Of a stretch of DNA of 64,000 nucleotides, positions 34,650 to 45,916 are shown piece after piece (within the stretch, counting starts at the first letter, position 1; each line of letters starts with the position of its first letter). The notes under the pieces are model-generated. The model saw only the letters and a program-made list of their open reading frames with translations, made no database searches and was not told the DNA's origin. Made by a program: the position numbers and the translations under genes. Source of the DNA: JACKII01 sp041687435 (lineage in GTDB: Bacteria > Pseudomonadota > Alphaproteobacteria > Bin95); assembly GCA_041687435.1 (NCBI GenBank), contig JAWLBX010000007.1, positions 103,460 through 167,459 on the forward strand, written 5' to 3'.

Positions 34650-35587
34650 AGGGTAAAACGCTCCCGCAAAAAACCTGTCATGGTCGCGAAGGCGGCGCGC
34701 GACCTCTCACCCGTCAGCCGCGCACGCATGAAACCATGAATCAGCCGCGCCGCGCCGTGATAGGTCACGGGCACCCCCGCGGCGCGGAGCCGGTCGCGGT
34801 ATTCCACGCCGTCGCAATAGAGCGGATCGTATTCCGCCGTCATGATAAAGGCCGGCGGCAGGTTCTTCAGATTCTGCGCTTTCAACGGGGTTGCGTAGGG
34901 ATCGGAGGACACGACCCCTTCCCCCAGATACCAAACCCAGTAATTGCCCATGCTTTGCCGGGTGAGGCCGGGTGGCTCCGCATTATAGGCGTAGGATGGG
35001 GCGGAAAGATCGTCCGTCAGGCAGGGATAGATCAGCGCCTGCGCCAAAAGCCTTGGCCCGCCCTTGTCGCGAGCCGCCAGCGCCACCGCCGCGGCAAGAT
35101 TGCCACCGGCGCTATCACCCGCAACAGCCAGACGCGCGGCATCAACGCCGAGCGACGGCCCGTTCGCCGCGATATGGCAGAGCACACCGTAGCAGTCTTC
35201 GAAGGGCACCGGATATTTGTGTTCCGGGGCCAGACGGTAATCGACGCTGACGCAGACGGCCCGGCTTTCAATGGCGAGGCCCCAGCCGGTCGTATCCGAC
35301 GACTGCGGCGAGCCCTTCACGAAGCCGCCGCCATGATAATAGACAACACACGGCGCACACGCCTCCAGCCCCTTGGGCCGGTAGATGCGCACCGGCACCG
35401 GCGTGCCATCGACGGACGGCATGGTGGTGTCCTGCACCTCCAGCCCATCCGGCCGCGCCGGGGTGTTGGCGGCGGCATAAGCCTCCCAGTTCCTACGGAT
35501 CTCCGGGAAAGTGTCGGCAGGTGGAAGGGAGGCAGCGGCGGATATCAGGGGGTCCATCTCGGGATGGACGTCATAGCGGCCGGGCAT
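34646..35587 (-). CDS. alpha/beta hydrolase, hormone-sensitive lipase family
   Basis: A 313-residue esterase. YYHGGGFVKGS is the oxyanion-hole motif, VAGDSAGGNLAAAVAL carries the nucleophile Ser, and YDPLYCDG with LIHGFMRA supply Asp and His. I prefer the ATG at 35587, which has GGAG 8 bases upstream, over 35593 (GGAG almost touching). It is the first gene of the three-gene unit with amidase and the DehI-like protein. Confidence 0.9.
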   Translation of the reverse strand: MPGRYDVHPEMDPLISAAASLPPADTFPEIRRNWEAYAAANTPARPDGLEVQDTTMPSVDGTPVPVRIYRPKGLEACAPCVVYYHGGGFVKGSPQSSDTTGWGLAIESRAVCVSVDYRLAPEHKYPVPFEDCYGVLCHIAANGPSLGVDAARLAVAGDSAGGNLAAAVALAARDKGGPRLLAQALIYPCLTDDLSAPSYAYNAEPPGLTRQSMGNYWVWYLGEGVVSSDPYATPLKAQNLKNLPPAFIMTAEYDPLYCDGVEYRDRLRAAGVPVTYHGAARLIHGFMRARLTGERSRAAFATMTGFLRERFTL

Positions 35588-35702
35588 CGGCATGGCTCCA
35601 AAGCGGTCGGTGTGCCCGGGAGGATAGCCGCAAGCGGATGGGGAACGCCAGAGCCGAGGCCGGCATTCGTATCGCACCACCGGCGCTCCCCGGAACGCCG
35701 GG

Positions 35703-36761
35703 TCAGGCGGAAAGCCCGTATTGCGATGCCAAGTCCGGATCCTTGGCCGCGACCAGGCGGGCCAGGTCGACAATAACCTTGGCCTGTTTCCAGGTGGCAT
35801 CATCCTGCATCTTGCCGTCAATCATCACGGCGCCGGAGCCATCGGGCATGGCCTCCAGGATGCGTTGCGCCATTTGCACGTCCGCAACCTCCGGACTGAA
35901 CACGCGTTTGGCGATTTCGATCTGGCTGGGATGCAGGCTCCACGCGCCGGCACAGCCCATCAGGAAGGCATTGCGGAATTGCGCCTCACACGCCGCGGGG
36001 TCGGAGAAATCGCCGAACGGCCCATAAAACGCCTTTAATCCATGAGCGAGGCAGGCATCCACCATCTTGGCAATGGTGTAGTGCCAAAGGTCTTGTTGGT
36101 AGAAGGCGCGCGCCGCATCGCCAGCGGCCTCGGATAGGTCTGCCAACACGCCATAGCCGGGGTGGCCGCCGCCAACGCGGGTCGTTTTCATCCCGCGGGA
36201 GGCTGCCAGATCCGCCGGGCCAAGGCTCATGCCCTGCATGCGCGGGCTGGCGGCAGCGATTGCCTCCACATTATTAACGCCCTGAGCGGTTTCCAGGATC
36301 GCGTGGATTAGGATCGGCTTGCCGACACTGTGTTTCGCTTCCAGTTGCGCCAGAAGCTGGTCGAGATAGTGGATGTCCCACGGCCCCTCGACCTTCGGCA
36401 GCATGACCACGTCGAGCTTGTTGCCGACGGCCGCGACCAGTTCCGTCACATCGTCCAGCATCCAGGGGCTGTCGAGGGCGTTGACGCGGGTCCAGAGGCC
36501 GGTTTGGCCGAACTCATTGGCCTTTGCCACCTCGATCAGGCCGGCGCGGGCCGCTTCCTTGGCATCTGCCGGAATCGCATCCTCCAGATTGCCGAGCAGC
36601 ACGTCGATATCCCGGATCATCCCCGGCACCCGATCGCGCATTTTGGCAACATGCGGCGGGAAAAAGTGGATCATGCGCTCGATGGCAACCGGCATCTCCC
36701 GCAGCGGTTGCGGTGCGCCGATGGCGAGCGGTTTGTAGAAGGCTTTGCTTGATTTCTGCAC
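35703..36761 (-). CDS. CoA ester lyase, HpcH/HpaI family (malyl-CoA / beta-methylmalyl-CoA lyase-like)
   Basis: A 352-residue TIM-barrel lyase. LGNLEDAIPADAKEAAR carries the metal-binding acid region, VVMLPKVEG and ILETAQGVNNVEAIAAASPRM the barrel strands, SLGPADLAASRGM the metal site, and YGPFGDFSDPAACEAQFRNA plus HPSQIEIAKRVF the C-terminal region, as in Mcl1. The start is GTG at 36761 with AAGGGA about 9 bases upstream. It lies 15 bases after the mesaconyl-CoA-hydratase-like gene, the enzyme that makes its substrate, so the pair should convert mesaconyl-CoA to propionyl-CoA and glyoxylate. Confidence 0.87.
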   Translation of the reverse strand: MQKSSKAFYKPLAIGAPQPLREMPVAIERMIHFFPPHVAKMRDRVPGMIRDIDVLLGNLEDAIPADAKEAARAGLIEVAKANEFGQTGLWTRVNALDSPWMLDDVTELVAAVGNKLDVVMLPKVEGPWDIHYLDQLLAQLEAKHSVGKPILIHAILETAQGVNNVEAIAAASPRMQGMSLGPADLAASRGMKTTRVGGGHPGYGVLADLSEAAGDAARAFYQQDLWHYTIAKMVDACLAHGLKAFYGPFGDFSDPAACEAQFRNAFLMGCAGAWSLHPSQIEIAKRVFSPEVADVQMAQRILEAMPDGSGAVMIDGKMQDDATWKQAKVIVDLARLVAAKDPDLASQYGLSA

Positions 36762-36776
36762 GGGTACAATTCCCTT

Positions 36777-37856
36777 CTAGGCGGTGCGGCGGGGCATCAG
36801 CGCCCAATAATCGAGGTCCAGCAATACGTCCGGCTGGTAGCGGCCTTCGGAGTTCTTCAGCGGGAAACCGGTTCCCGCTGGCCGGTCCTTCAAAGCGACC
36901 AGCCGCAAACGCAGCGCGCCGAGTGTGGGATTGGCGGTTTCCGCTTTGTCCAGCACCTCGCTCCACGCAAAGACCGTGTCGCCGGCAAAGGCAGGGTTGG
37001 TGTGGCTGCCCGCATTGATGGCGGCGATCCGATAGGCATTGGCCAGACCGTTGAAGCTGAGCGCGCGCGCCAGGCTGATGATGTGGCCGCCGTAAATCAG
37101 GCGTTTGCCGAAGCGGCTGGATTTCTGGGCGACGGCATCGAAGTGCACTTTCGCCGTATTTTGGTAGAGGCGCGTCGCCAGCATGTGCTCCGCGTCCTCC
37201 AGCGTCATACCGTCGATATGGTCGATGCGCTCGCCAACCGCGTAATCCTCCCACAGTGCCGGAGAGCCGGCGAGCGTGGTGTCATAAGTGCTGGCGTCGA
37301 TGGCGGGGGGCACTGCAAGATCGGCGATGTCAACCGCGGCCGGCAGTTCAGGCGGCGGCGCAGAGTTGCTTGTCGGCGTTTCCGGATCGCGCTTATGCAC
37401 CATCACCCAGCGCGCGAATGTCAGCACCGTCTCGCCCTGCTGGTTGCGGCCTTCGGTGCGGACATAGACCACGCCTGTTTTGCCGTTCGAGTTCTCGCGC
37501 AGGCCGATCACCTCCGACTCCGCATGCAGCGTGTCGCCCGGGTAGACCGGGGCCAGGAACCGGCAATCGGCATAACCCAGATTGGCCACTGCGTTCAGCG
37601 ACACGTCCGGCACCGATTTGCCGAACACGACGTGGAATACCAACATGTCATCCACGGGCGCACGCGGATAGCCCAGCTTGGCCGCGAACGCATCAGCAGA
37701 TTGTACGGCAAAACGGCTGCCATAGAGCGCTGTGTAGAGGGCCTGATCGCCCGCCGTCACCGTGCGGGGCGTCGCGTGACGCAGCACTTGACCGATACGA
37801 AAATCTTCAAGGAAGTTACCGGTGGTCGCTTTCGAGATGCCAGGGATGGCACACAC
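36777..37856 (-). CDS. mch: mesaconyl-CoA (2-methylfumaryl-CoA) hydratase, MaoC family
   Basis: A tandem hot-dog protein of about 350 residues. The body, from NFLEDFRIGQVLRHATPRT through APVDDMLVFHVVFGK and DHIDGMTLEDAEHM to the second-half IYGGHIISLARALSFNGLAN, follows the alphaproteobacterial mesaconyl-CoA hydratase closely. It hydrates mesaconyl-CoA to beta-methylmalyl-CoA in the ethylmalonyl-CoA and related pathways. The start is uncertain: no in-frame ATG lies close to the conserved N-terminus. The GTG at 37856 is used here, but AAGGAG overlaps it; upstream codons to 38018 are unconserved. First gene of the minus-strand catabolic run. Confidence 0.85.
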   Translation of the reverse strand: MCAIPGISKATTGNFLEDFRIGQVLRHATPRTVTAGDQALYTALYGSRFAVQSADAFAAKLGYPRAPVDDMLVFHVVFGKSVPDVSLNAVANLGYADCRFLAPVYPGDTLHAESEVIGLRENSNGKTGVVYVRTEGRNQQGETVLTFARWVMVHKRDPETPTSNSAPPPELPAAVDIADLAVPPAIDASTYDTTLAGSPALWEDYAVGERIDHIDGMTLEDAEHMLATRLYQNTAKVHFDAVAQKSSRFGKRLIYGGHIISLARALSFNGLANAYRIAAINAGSHTNPAFAGDTVFAWSEVLDKAETANPTLGALRLRLVALKDRPAGTGFPLKNSEGRYQPDVLLDLDYWALMPRRTA

Positions 37857-38122
37857 TCCTTCTTGCCAAACTCTTACTCGGTTCCCCCTGTTCCCAATCC
37901 GCGTCTGTCGGCGTTTTGCGTGCGATGCAGCACAAACACTGGTGCGCACGCCAGAAAGCACATTGCCGCGCAGCGCAAAAGCAGCGGTGAAATACCGTAG
38001 CATCGCCTGAATCACCATAACAGGGCGCTTGCCCGATCAACCTGTAAGGTCGCCTGAGCCATGCCCATGAACCCGCTACGAACATGCTGCACCTATGGCG
38101 AATCGGTGCGTAGGCTCGCCCT

Positions 38123-39271
38123 ATGATACGCTTTCTCCACACTGCCGACTGGCAGATCGGCCGCAGTTTCGCCTCGATTCCCGGCGATGCAGCGGCATTG
38201 CTGCGGCGCGCCCGGATCGAGGCGGTGGACCGTCTGGCAGAAACCGCGCGGGCGCATGGCTGCCCGTTTGTGCTGGTAGCCGGCGACGTGTTCGACGCCG
38301 AGCACTTGGCAGAGGCAACCTTGCGGGCTCCATTGGAGCGAATGGCGCGAGCACAGGATCTGATCTGGTACCTGCTGCCCGGCAACCACGACCCGGACCG
38401 GCCGGAAGGCATTTGGGACCGCATCACGCATATCGGCCCGCCGGATAACGTCAGATTGCTACGCGCGGCAGAACCATCGCCGTTAGGCGAGGATGCGGTG
38501 TTGTTACCGGCCCCCCTCACCGCCCGCGATCACAGCGATGACCCTTCCGCATGGATGGATTCCGCTGCAACGGCGGAGGGGGTCACGCGCATCGGGCTTG
38601 CCCATGGCAGCATCCGAGACTTCGGTTCGGGCGAGACGGCTGTGCTGGAGCGGGGGGCGTTGGCGCCCGATCGTGCGGCCAAAGCGGGCCTTGCCTATCT
38701 GGCGCTGGGCGACTGGCATCGCGCCCAGCGCATCACGCCAAACACATGGTACGCTGGCACACCGGAGCCCGACCGCTTCTATGCGCCGGGCGAACCCGAT
38801 GGAGGCGAAGCACTGGTCGTGTCCATCGTAAACCCGAACGCCCCGGCAGAGGTGCAGCGCGTGCGGACAGCCCATTACACTTGGGCCCGCCTGGATGAGA
38901 CTTTGCACGACGCCGACGACATCGCGGCCCTCATAGCCAAAATCGAGACGCTGGCGGGCGATCCGGCCCGGCTGTATCTGAGACTGGCCTTGCGCGGTAG
39001 TGTGCCCCTGGCCGTTCGGGAGCAGGCAGAGGACGGGCTGCGGCGGCGGCTGGAAGGGCTTCTGTTCGCGCTAGACCTGGACGACGACCGCCTGTTGCCG
39101 GAGCCGACCGCCGACGACCTCGACGCCATCGACCGACCAGGCGGCATCCTGCGCCTGGCGGCAGAACGCCTGCAAGCCATGGCGGACCATCCCAACGATA
39201 CCGAAGCCGCCACGAATGCGCGCCGGGCATTGGCACGGCTTTATCTCGAAGCAAGGGCCGCACAGTCATGA
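38123..39271 (+). CDS. metallophosphoesterase family DNA repair exonuclease (SbcD/Mre11-like)
   Basis: A 382-residue protein with the calcineurin-like nuclease motifs: HTADWQIG (Asp9; the usual His of DxH is Gln11), GDVFD (Asp55, Asp58), PGNHD (Asn88, His89), AHGS (His161) and GDWH (His199). It pairs with the SbcC-like ATPase encoded next, whose ATG overlaps this stop (ATGA). Such complexes trim DNA ends and hairpins. The missing second ligand of motif I may be normal in this subfamily; I cannot check. The ATG at 38123 gives the motif six residues in. Confidence 0.88.
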   Translation: MIRFLHTADWQIGRSFASIPGDAAALLRRARIEAVDRLAETARAHGCPFVLVAGDVFDAEHLAEATLRAPLERMARAQDLIWYLLPGNHDPDRPEGIWDRITHIGPPDNVRLLRAAEPSPLGEDAVLLPAPLTARDHSDDPSAWMDSAATAEGVTRIGLAHGSIRDFGSGETAVLERGALAPDRAAKAGLAYLALGDWHRAQRITPNTWYAGTPEPDRFYAPGEPDGGEALVVSIVNPNAPAEVQRVRTAHYTWARLDETLHDADDIAALIAKIETLAGDPARLYLRLALRGSVPLAVREQAEDGLRRRLEGLLFALDLDDDRLLPEPTADDLDAIDRPGGILRLAAERLQAMADHPNDTEAATNARRALARLYLEARAAQS

Positions 39272-41976
39272 GCCGCCTGGTCATTACAGACCTGATGGTT
39301 GAACACTTCCGGAAGTTTGACCGGCCGCAACACCTGACAGGCCTTGGCCCCGGCCTGAACCTGCTGGCAGCGCCGAACGAGGCTGGCAAATCGACCCTGA
39401 AAGCCGCGCTGGATGCAGCGCTGTTTCAACGTCACCGGGTCTCCGGCTCGGGGGCCAGCCAGTACGTCAACCAATGGCACGAGGCCCCACCGGCGGTGCG
39501 CGTGGTTTTTGAACTGGACGGCGCCAATTTCAGCCTCGCCAAACGATTCTACAAACAACAAAAGGCCGTGCTGCAACGCCCCGACGGGTCCAGTATCGAA
39601 GGCGACGCAGCGGAGCGGGAGTTGCAGGCGCTGCTCGGCTTCCAAACACCGGAACGCGGCGGCATGCGGGCGGAGTTGCTTGGGGTTTGGGGCCTGCTCT
39701 GGGCCAGCCAGGGCGATACCATCGCGCCGCTGGACGTCAGCGACACCGCACGCGACTCCCTGGCGGAATGTCTGGCGGCCGGTGGTGTCGCGGCGGTCGC
39801 AGGTGGGCGGCGGGGCAGCGCTGTCCCCGCAAAGGTTCGGGAGGCGCTCGCCGCCTATGTGACACCGGGCCGTGGTCAACCGACCGGACGTTACAAGCAG
39901 TTGCTGGACAGCCGGGCGGACCATGCGCAGGCTCTGCAGTCGGCAGAGGAATTGCAGCGGGAACTGGCCGAGCAGACCCAGGCATTGCTTGCCAGCCGGC
40001 GCGATCTCTCCGCCGATCGGCGGGGTACGGATGAGGAGGCGGAGAGCGAAGCGATCCGGGCGTTGCGCGCACGCCTCACCGAGGCGCAGAGGCTGGCCCA
40101 ACAAATTGAAAACGCCACCCTCTCCGTCTCGCTGGCGGCGCAGGATGTAACAGCGGCACAGGACGCTGCAAAACGCCGCCAGGAAACAATCGCCATGGCG
40201 GACAACCAAGCTAAGGCTCTGGCGGAAGCAAACTCACAGGTCGGGGAGGTTGACCAGACCGTAGCTACCGCAGCCGCAGCCCAGACGGCAGCCGATAAAG
40301 ACGCCACCGCCGCAGAAACCGCTGCCAAAGCAGCTCGCACAAATGCAGAGCGCATTGTCCGGCAACGCTCGCTCGTCGAACGGCAAACAGCACTGGCGCG
40401 CGAGACTGCGCGTTTGCGCCAGGCGCTGGATGCCGGCCGGGAAGCCCAGAACCTGAGCAAGGCGGCAAAGGCCCTGCCCTGCACACCGGAGGCGGTCAAA
40501 CGCCTGCGCAGTCTTGCCAGCGGGCAAGCCACCGCCGCGGCAGCACGCGAGGCCGCAGCCACGGCGGTGCACTTCAAGCTGACGCTGGAAGGTGCCGCCA
40601 CGCTCCGTCTGAATGGCGAGGCGCTAGCACCGGATGCGGTAGCCGATCTGCTGCAACCGGCGCATCTGGACCTGGGCGCCCTCGGTGGCGTGGACATCGT
40701 GCCCCGGGTGCAGGATGGCGAAGCGCTGGAGCGCAACTTGCAAGCGGCTGAGGCTGCGCTGGCCGAGGCTCTCAAAACCCTGGGAGTCGCCGATCTCGCC
40801 GAGGCCGAGGCTCAGGCCGAACAACTCGCCGGGCTCCAAGCCGACGCAAAATCCGCCGCCGACCGAGCCAGAACCCTGGTCCCGGAAGCCACCAGCGTTG
40901 CCGATCTCGGACTCCGCCTGCAACAGGCCGAGACCGATTTGCAGGAAATCACGGCGGCGCTGGAGGGGATGGATGATATACCCATCGGCGAATTGGCCGG
41001 GGCGGAAGACCTAGCCAAAGCCGCAGCCGTGGACGCCGACGCGAAGTTGCACGCAGCGCAGGAAAGGCTCGGCCGGGCGCGGCAGACACTGGCACTGGCC
41101 CGACAGGCAGCAGAACACGCTGCAGACAGGCTCTGGACCGTGCAATCCCAGCACGATGCCGCCACTCAAGCCCTGGACGCCGCCCGCTCCGTTGCGCCCG
41201 ACAACACTCTCACTGAACGAGTTGAGGCAGCCGAGGCAAAATTGGCGGCCGCCAAGACCGGTCTGGCAGAGCTGGAAGCGAAAACTGAGGAGCTCGGCAC
41301 ACCGGACCGCATCGCCACACAATTGGAACGGGCGGAAATCGGGCGAGATCGGCGGCGGGAGCGGATCGAAAAACTGAGCCTGACCATTGCACGCCTCGAA
41401 GAACAGGTGCGCGCGGTGTCGGCAAAAGGCCCGGACGAAGCGGTGGCGGAGGCCCGGCAGAATCTGGAACGGGTTAACGCAGAAATTGCCCGCATCGAGC
41501 GCGACAAGGACGCCCTGACACTGCTAGGCCAAGTGCTGGGCGAGGCTGCCAGAGAGGCGGAAGCGCGTTATCTCGCCCCGCTCACGCGCCACCTGCGCCC
41601 CTATATCGCCGACCTGCTGGGCCAGGCAGAACTGGAATTGACCAGCGGCTTCAGCCCAAGCGGCCTCAACCGCGCTGGCGGTCAGGAGAAATTCGGCCAA
41701 CTGTCCGCGGGTACGCAGGAACAGCTATCGATTCTAACGCGGCTTGCCTTCGCCGACGTGCTGGCCGCACAAGGCCGGCCGGCCGTGCTGCTGTTAGATG
41801 ATGCGCTCCTCTATTGCGACGACGTGCGGCTGGAAAGCATGTTCACGGCGCTGGAGCGTGCGGCGGAACGGTTCCAGGTCATCGTATTCACCTGCCACGC
41901 CCGCGCCTTCGACGGCCTGGGTGGCCGTGCGCAGCGGCGGCTTTCGATCGAACCGGCAGAGCCGATCGAATTTTGA
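39268..41976 (+). CDS. AAA-type ATPase, SbcC/Rad50-like
   Basis: A 902-residue SMC-like ATPase. Walker A is APNEAGKST (Lys41), the central 550 residues are Ala/Glu/Gln-rich coiled coil, the signature is LSAGTQEQL at about 812, and Walker B is AVLLLDD near 840, followed by VIVFTCHAR. The arrangement (head halves at both ends, coil between) is that of YhaN/SbcC-type DNA repair ATPases. It should clamp DNA and regulate the nuclease encoded immediately upstream. No classic zinc-hook CxxC is seen in the coil; the two Cys-containing stretches do not form one. Confidence 0.87.
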   Translation: MSRLVITDLMVEHFRKFDRPQHLTGLGPGLNLLAAPNEAGKSTLKAALDAALFQRHRVSGSGASQYVNQWHEAPPAVRVVFELDGANFSLAKRFYKQQKAVLQRPDGSSIEGDAAERELQALLGFQTPERGGMRAELLGVWGLLWASQGDTIAPLDVSDTARDSLAECLAAGGVAAVAGGRRGSAVPAKVREALAAYVTPGRGQPTGRYKQLLDSRADHAQALQSAEELQRELAEQTQALLASRRDLSADRRGTDEEAESEAIRALRARLTEAQRLAQQIENATLSVSLAAQDVTAAQDAAKRRQETIAMADNQAKALAEANSQVGEVDQTVATAAAAQTAADKDATAAETAAKAARTNAERIVRQRSLVERQTALARETARLRQALDAGREAQNLSKAAKALPCTPEAVKRLRSLASGQATAAAAREAAATAVHFKLTLEGAATLRLNGEALAPDAVADLLQPAHLDLGALGGVDIVPRVQDGEALERNLQAAEAALAEALKTLGVADLAEAEAQAEQLAGLQADAKSAADRARTLVPEATSVADLGLRLQQAETDLQEITAALEGMDDIPIGELAGAEDLAKAAAVDADAKLHAAQERLGRARQTLALARQAAEHAADRLWTVQSQHDAATQALDAARSVAPDNTLTERVEAAEAKLAAAKTGLAELEAKTEELGTPDRIATQLERAEIGRDRRRERIEKLSLTIARLEEQVRAVSAKGPDEAVAEARQNLERVNAEIARIERDKDALTLLGQVLGEAAREAEARYLAPLTRHLRPYIADLLGQAELELTSGFSPSGLNRAGGQEKFGQLSAGTQEQLSILTRLAFADVLAAQGRPAVLLLDDALLYCDDVRLESMFTALERAAERFQVIVFTCHARAFDGLGGRAQRRLSIEPAEPIEF

Positions 41977-41980
41977 CCGG

Positions 41981-42670
41981 TTACTCACGCCGCAGGATCT
42001 TATCGACGATGAAACTGGCGACACCGCTGTCATGAAATGACTGAGCAAAGGTTTCCGGATCATAGACCTCGTCCACCCATTGCAGGAACCGGCTTCGATC
42101 GCCGCCGGTATCCGCCCAATACCGCTCGAGAAAGAAGTCGAGCATGCCGGTACGTGCATAACGGATATGGCCGAAACGCAGCGAAAGCTGCCGCATCGCC
42201 ACCTCCATGGGCTGGCCCTTGTGCAAGTGCATGTAGAGCACAGACATGAGCCCTGCCCGGTCCGCGCCGGATTTACAGTGCATCAACACGGGATATTCGA
42301 GATGATCGAACAAGTTTGCCATCGCATGAACCGACTGCTTGTCCGGCATTCCACGCGACCGAGTGGGAAAATTGACGAGCCGCAGGCCAAGCTCCTGGCA
42401 GGCATCGCGTTCCGTCAGGTAGGTACCACAGTCCAGCCGCTCACCCCGTAGGTTCAGGATCGTGCAAATCCCCGCATTCCGCGCCCAGCGCAACGCCCGC
42501 CGCCCCGGCTGTGCAGAGCGCCACATCTTTTCGTCCAGGCGGTGCCGGTTGCTATAGATCAGGCGCAGAAAGCCGTGATCGACCAGGCTCATGTTGCGCT
42601 CGGCCCAGCGCCGCGTCGCCGGGTCCAACCGCGGCGCCGGCAGGGCCGTAGTGGGCAAGTCTCGGATCAA
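41981..42670 (-). CDS. tyrosine phosphatase family protein
   Basis: A 229-residue protein with the CX5R loop HCKSGADRAG (Cys132, Arg138) and an upstream LNLRGE acid/loop region, the pattern of bacterial dual-specificity-like phosphatases. The reading frame has only TTG at 42670 before the conserved WAERNMSLVDHGFLRL; the first ATG is Met27 (42592). I keep the TTG start because the residues before Met27 look conserved in such proteins, but this is uncertain. It converges on the SbcC-like gene (4-base gap) and is divergent from the ABC exporter. Confidence 0.84.
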   Translation of the reverse strand: MIRDLPTTALPAPRLDPATRRWAERNMSLVDHGFLRLIYSNRHRLDEKMWRSAQPGRRALRWARNAGICTILNLRGERLDCGTYLTERDACQELGLRLVNFPTRSRGMPDKQSVHAMANLFDHLEYPVLMHCKSGADRAGLMSVLYMHLHKGQPMEVAMRQLSLRFGHIRYARTGMLDFFLERYWADTGGDRSRFLQWVDEVYDPETFAQSFHDSGVASFIVDKILRRE

Positions 42671-42815
42671 ATGCAGAAAACCTACTCAATGCTCAGGCCA
42701 CAATGCCTTTCCGTTTGCAGCGGATACCCGGTTCAGCCCGCGTCGGCAACGCTTCTAGCCGCCGCACTGCGAACCGGGTACAAGGCAGGCCGGTTTCCAG
42801 GAGACAGGATATAGG

Positions 42816-44591
<1,776 letters not shown>

Positions 44592-44665
44592 AATTTTTTG
44601 CTATTGGATCACGGCCTTCGTAAGAATTTTGATCAGAGCGACACGCCCGGCAGGTCAATATTGCG

Positions 44666-44686
44666 ATGAATATTAAAAATATTCAT
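44666..44686. terminator. AT-rich inverted repeat spanning the acyl-CoA dehydrogenase stop
   Basis: ATGAATATT and AATATTCAT flank an AAA spacer, a perfect 9-bp dyad that includes the stop codon region (44683-44685) of the minus-strand gene. It is AT-only except for one G-C pair per arm, so it would be a weak terminator between the convergent exporter and acyl-CoA dehydrogenase genes. Confidence 0.3.
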
Positions 44687-45900
44687 AATCCCAACTGCGC
44701 CTTGGCAATGATGTTGTGCTGGATCTCGTTGCTGCCCGAATAGATCGAGACTTTGCGGAAGTGGAAATAGTTCGGTGCGGCGCCGTTTGCGTATTCCGCC
44801 CCGACCGGCTCCTCGTTTCGCCAGCCCTGAGTCAGTGCGCTGAACACGTAGGGATTGGCGTAGTAGCCGAGCGCGTGGACCTTCAGTTCGGTCAGGCGCT
44901 GCTGGATTTCGGTGTTGCGAATTTTGAAGTGGTTTGCCTCCGTGCCCAGCGTCTGGCCGCCCAGTTCCCCGGCCCGACCCACCTTGTCGATGGCGCGGAG
45001 GTTGAAGGCCTCCAACGTGCCGAGTTCGATCTCTATGCTGGCGATTTCGCGTGCGAAGGTGGCATCCTCCAGCAGCGGCGCCTCGCCGCCGGCGCCCTCC
45101 TGACCCGCAATGTGCTTCAACTGCCGCAGCAGGGCCTTGTGCTGGCCGAGCGAGCCGCCGCCCATGCGCTCGTGCGCCAGCAGGTATTTGCCGATGCCCC
45201 AGCCCTCGTTCTCGACACCGACCAGGTTCTCCACCGGCACGCGCACGTCGGTGTAGAAGACCTGGTTGGTCTCGTGCAGGCCGTCCAGCAGGTGGATCGG
45301 GCGGATTTCGATGCCGGGCGTCTTCATATCCACCAGCAGGAAGCTGATGCCCTGCTGCCGCTTCTCGAACTTGCCTGTACGCACCAGCAGGAAACACCAA
45401 TCGGCCCAGTGAGCCTTGGTCGTCCAGATCTTCGAACCGTTGATCACGTAATGGTCGCCGGCCCGCACCGCCTCCGTCTTCAGGCTGGCAAGGTCAGAGC
45501 CCGCGCCCGGCTCGCTATAGCCCTGGCACCAGATCCTGTCGCCGGCCAGCATCGGCGGCAAGTGGCGCTGTTTCTGCTCCTCCGTACCATAGCGCATCAG
45601 CACAGGCCCGCACATGTTGATGCCGAACGAGACGATGCGCGGTGCACCAGCGAGGCCCAGTTCCTCGTCGAAAATGTATTTCTGAGTCAGGGTCCAGCCG
45701 GGGCCGCCATACTCCTTCGGCCAGTTCGGCGCGACCCAGCCTTGACGGGCCAGGGTCTTGTGCCATTCCAGCATATCCTCGTATTGCTGTTCGACCCCGT
45801 TTTCGACCTTGTAGCGCAGCCGGTCAGGCAGGTTTTTTGCCAGAAACGTGCGGACTTCCTCGCGGAAAGTAGCGTCCTCTGGGGCGAAGGCGAGGTCCAT
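44683..45900 (-). CDS. acyl-CoA dehydrogenase
   Basis: A 405-residue flavoenzyme: WCQGYSEPGAGSDLASLKT is the FAD/substrate signature, INGSKIWTT follows, and the C-terminal helical domain contains FRKVSIYSGSNEIQHNIIAK, the usual cofactor-contacting end. It oxidises an acyl-CoA to the enoyl-CoA and gives electrons to ETF. The start at 45900 is an ATG. It lies 16 bases after the dihydropyrimidinase-like gene and is probably co-transcribed; the reason for the pairing is unclear. Confidence 0.93.
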   Translation of the reverse strand: MDLAFAPEDATFREEVRTFLAKNLPDRLRYKVENGVEQQYEDMLEWHKTLARQGWVAPNWPKEYGGPGWTLTQKYIFDEELGLAGAPRIVSFGINMCGPVLMRYGTEEQKQRHLPPMLAGDRIWCQGYSEPGAGSDLASLKTEAVRAGDHYVINGSKIWTTKAHWADWCFLLVRTGKFEKRQQGISFLLVDMKTPGIEIRPIHLLDGLHETNQVFYTDVRVPVENLVGVENEGWGIGKYLLAHERMGGGSLGQHKALLRQLKHIAGQEGAGGEAPLLEDATFAREIASIEIELGTLEAFNLRAIDKVGRAGELGGQTLGTEANHFKIRNTEIQQRLTELKVHALGYYANPYVFSALTQGWRNEEPVGAEYANGAAPNYFHFRKVSIYSGSNEIQHNIIAKAQLGL

Positions 45901-45916
45901 GGCGGTAACTCCTCTG

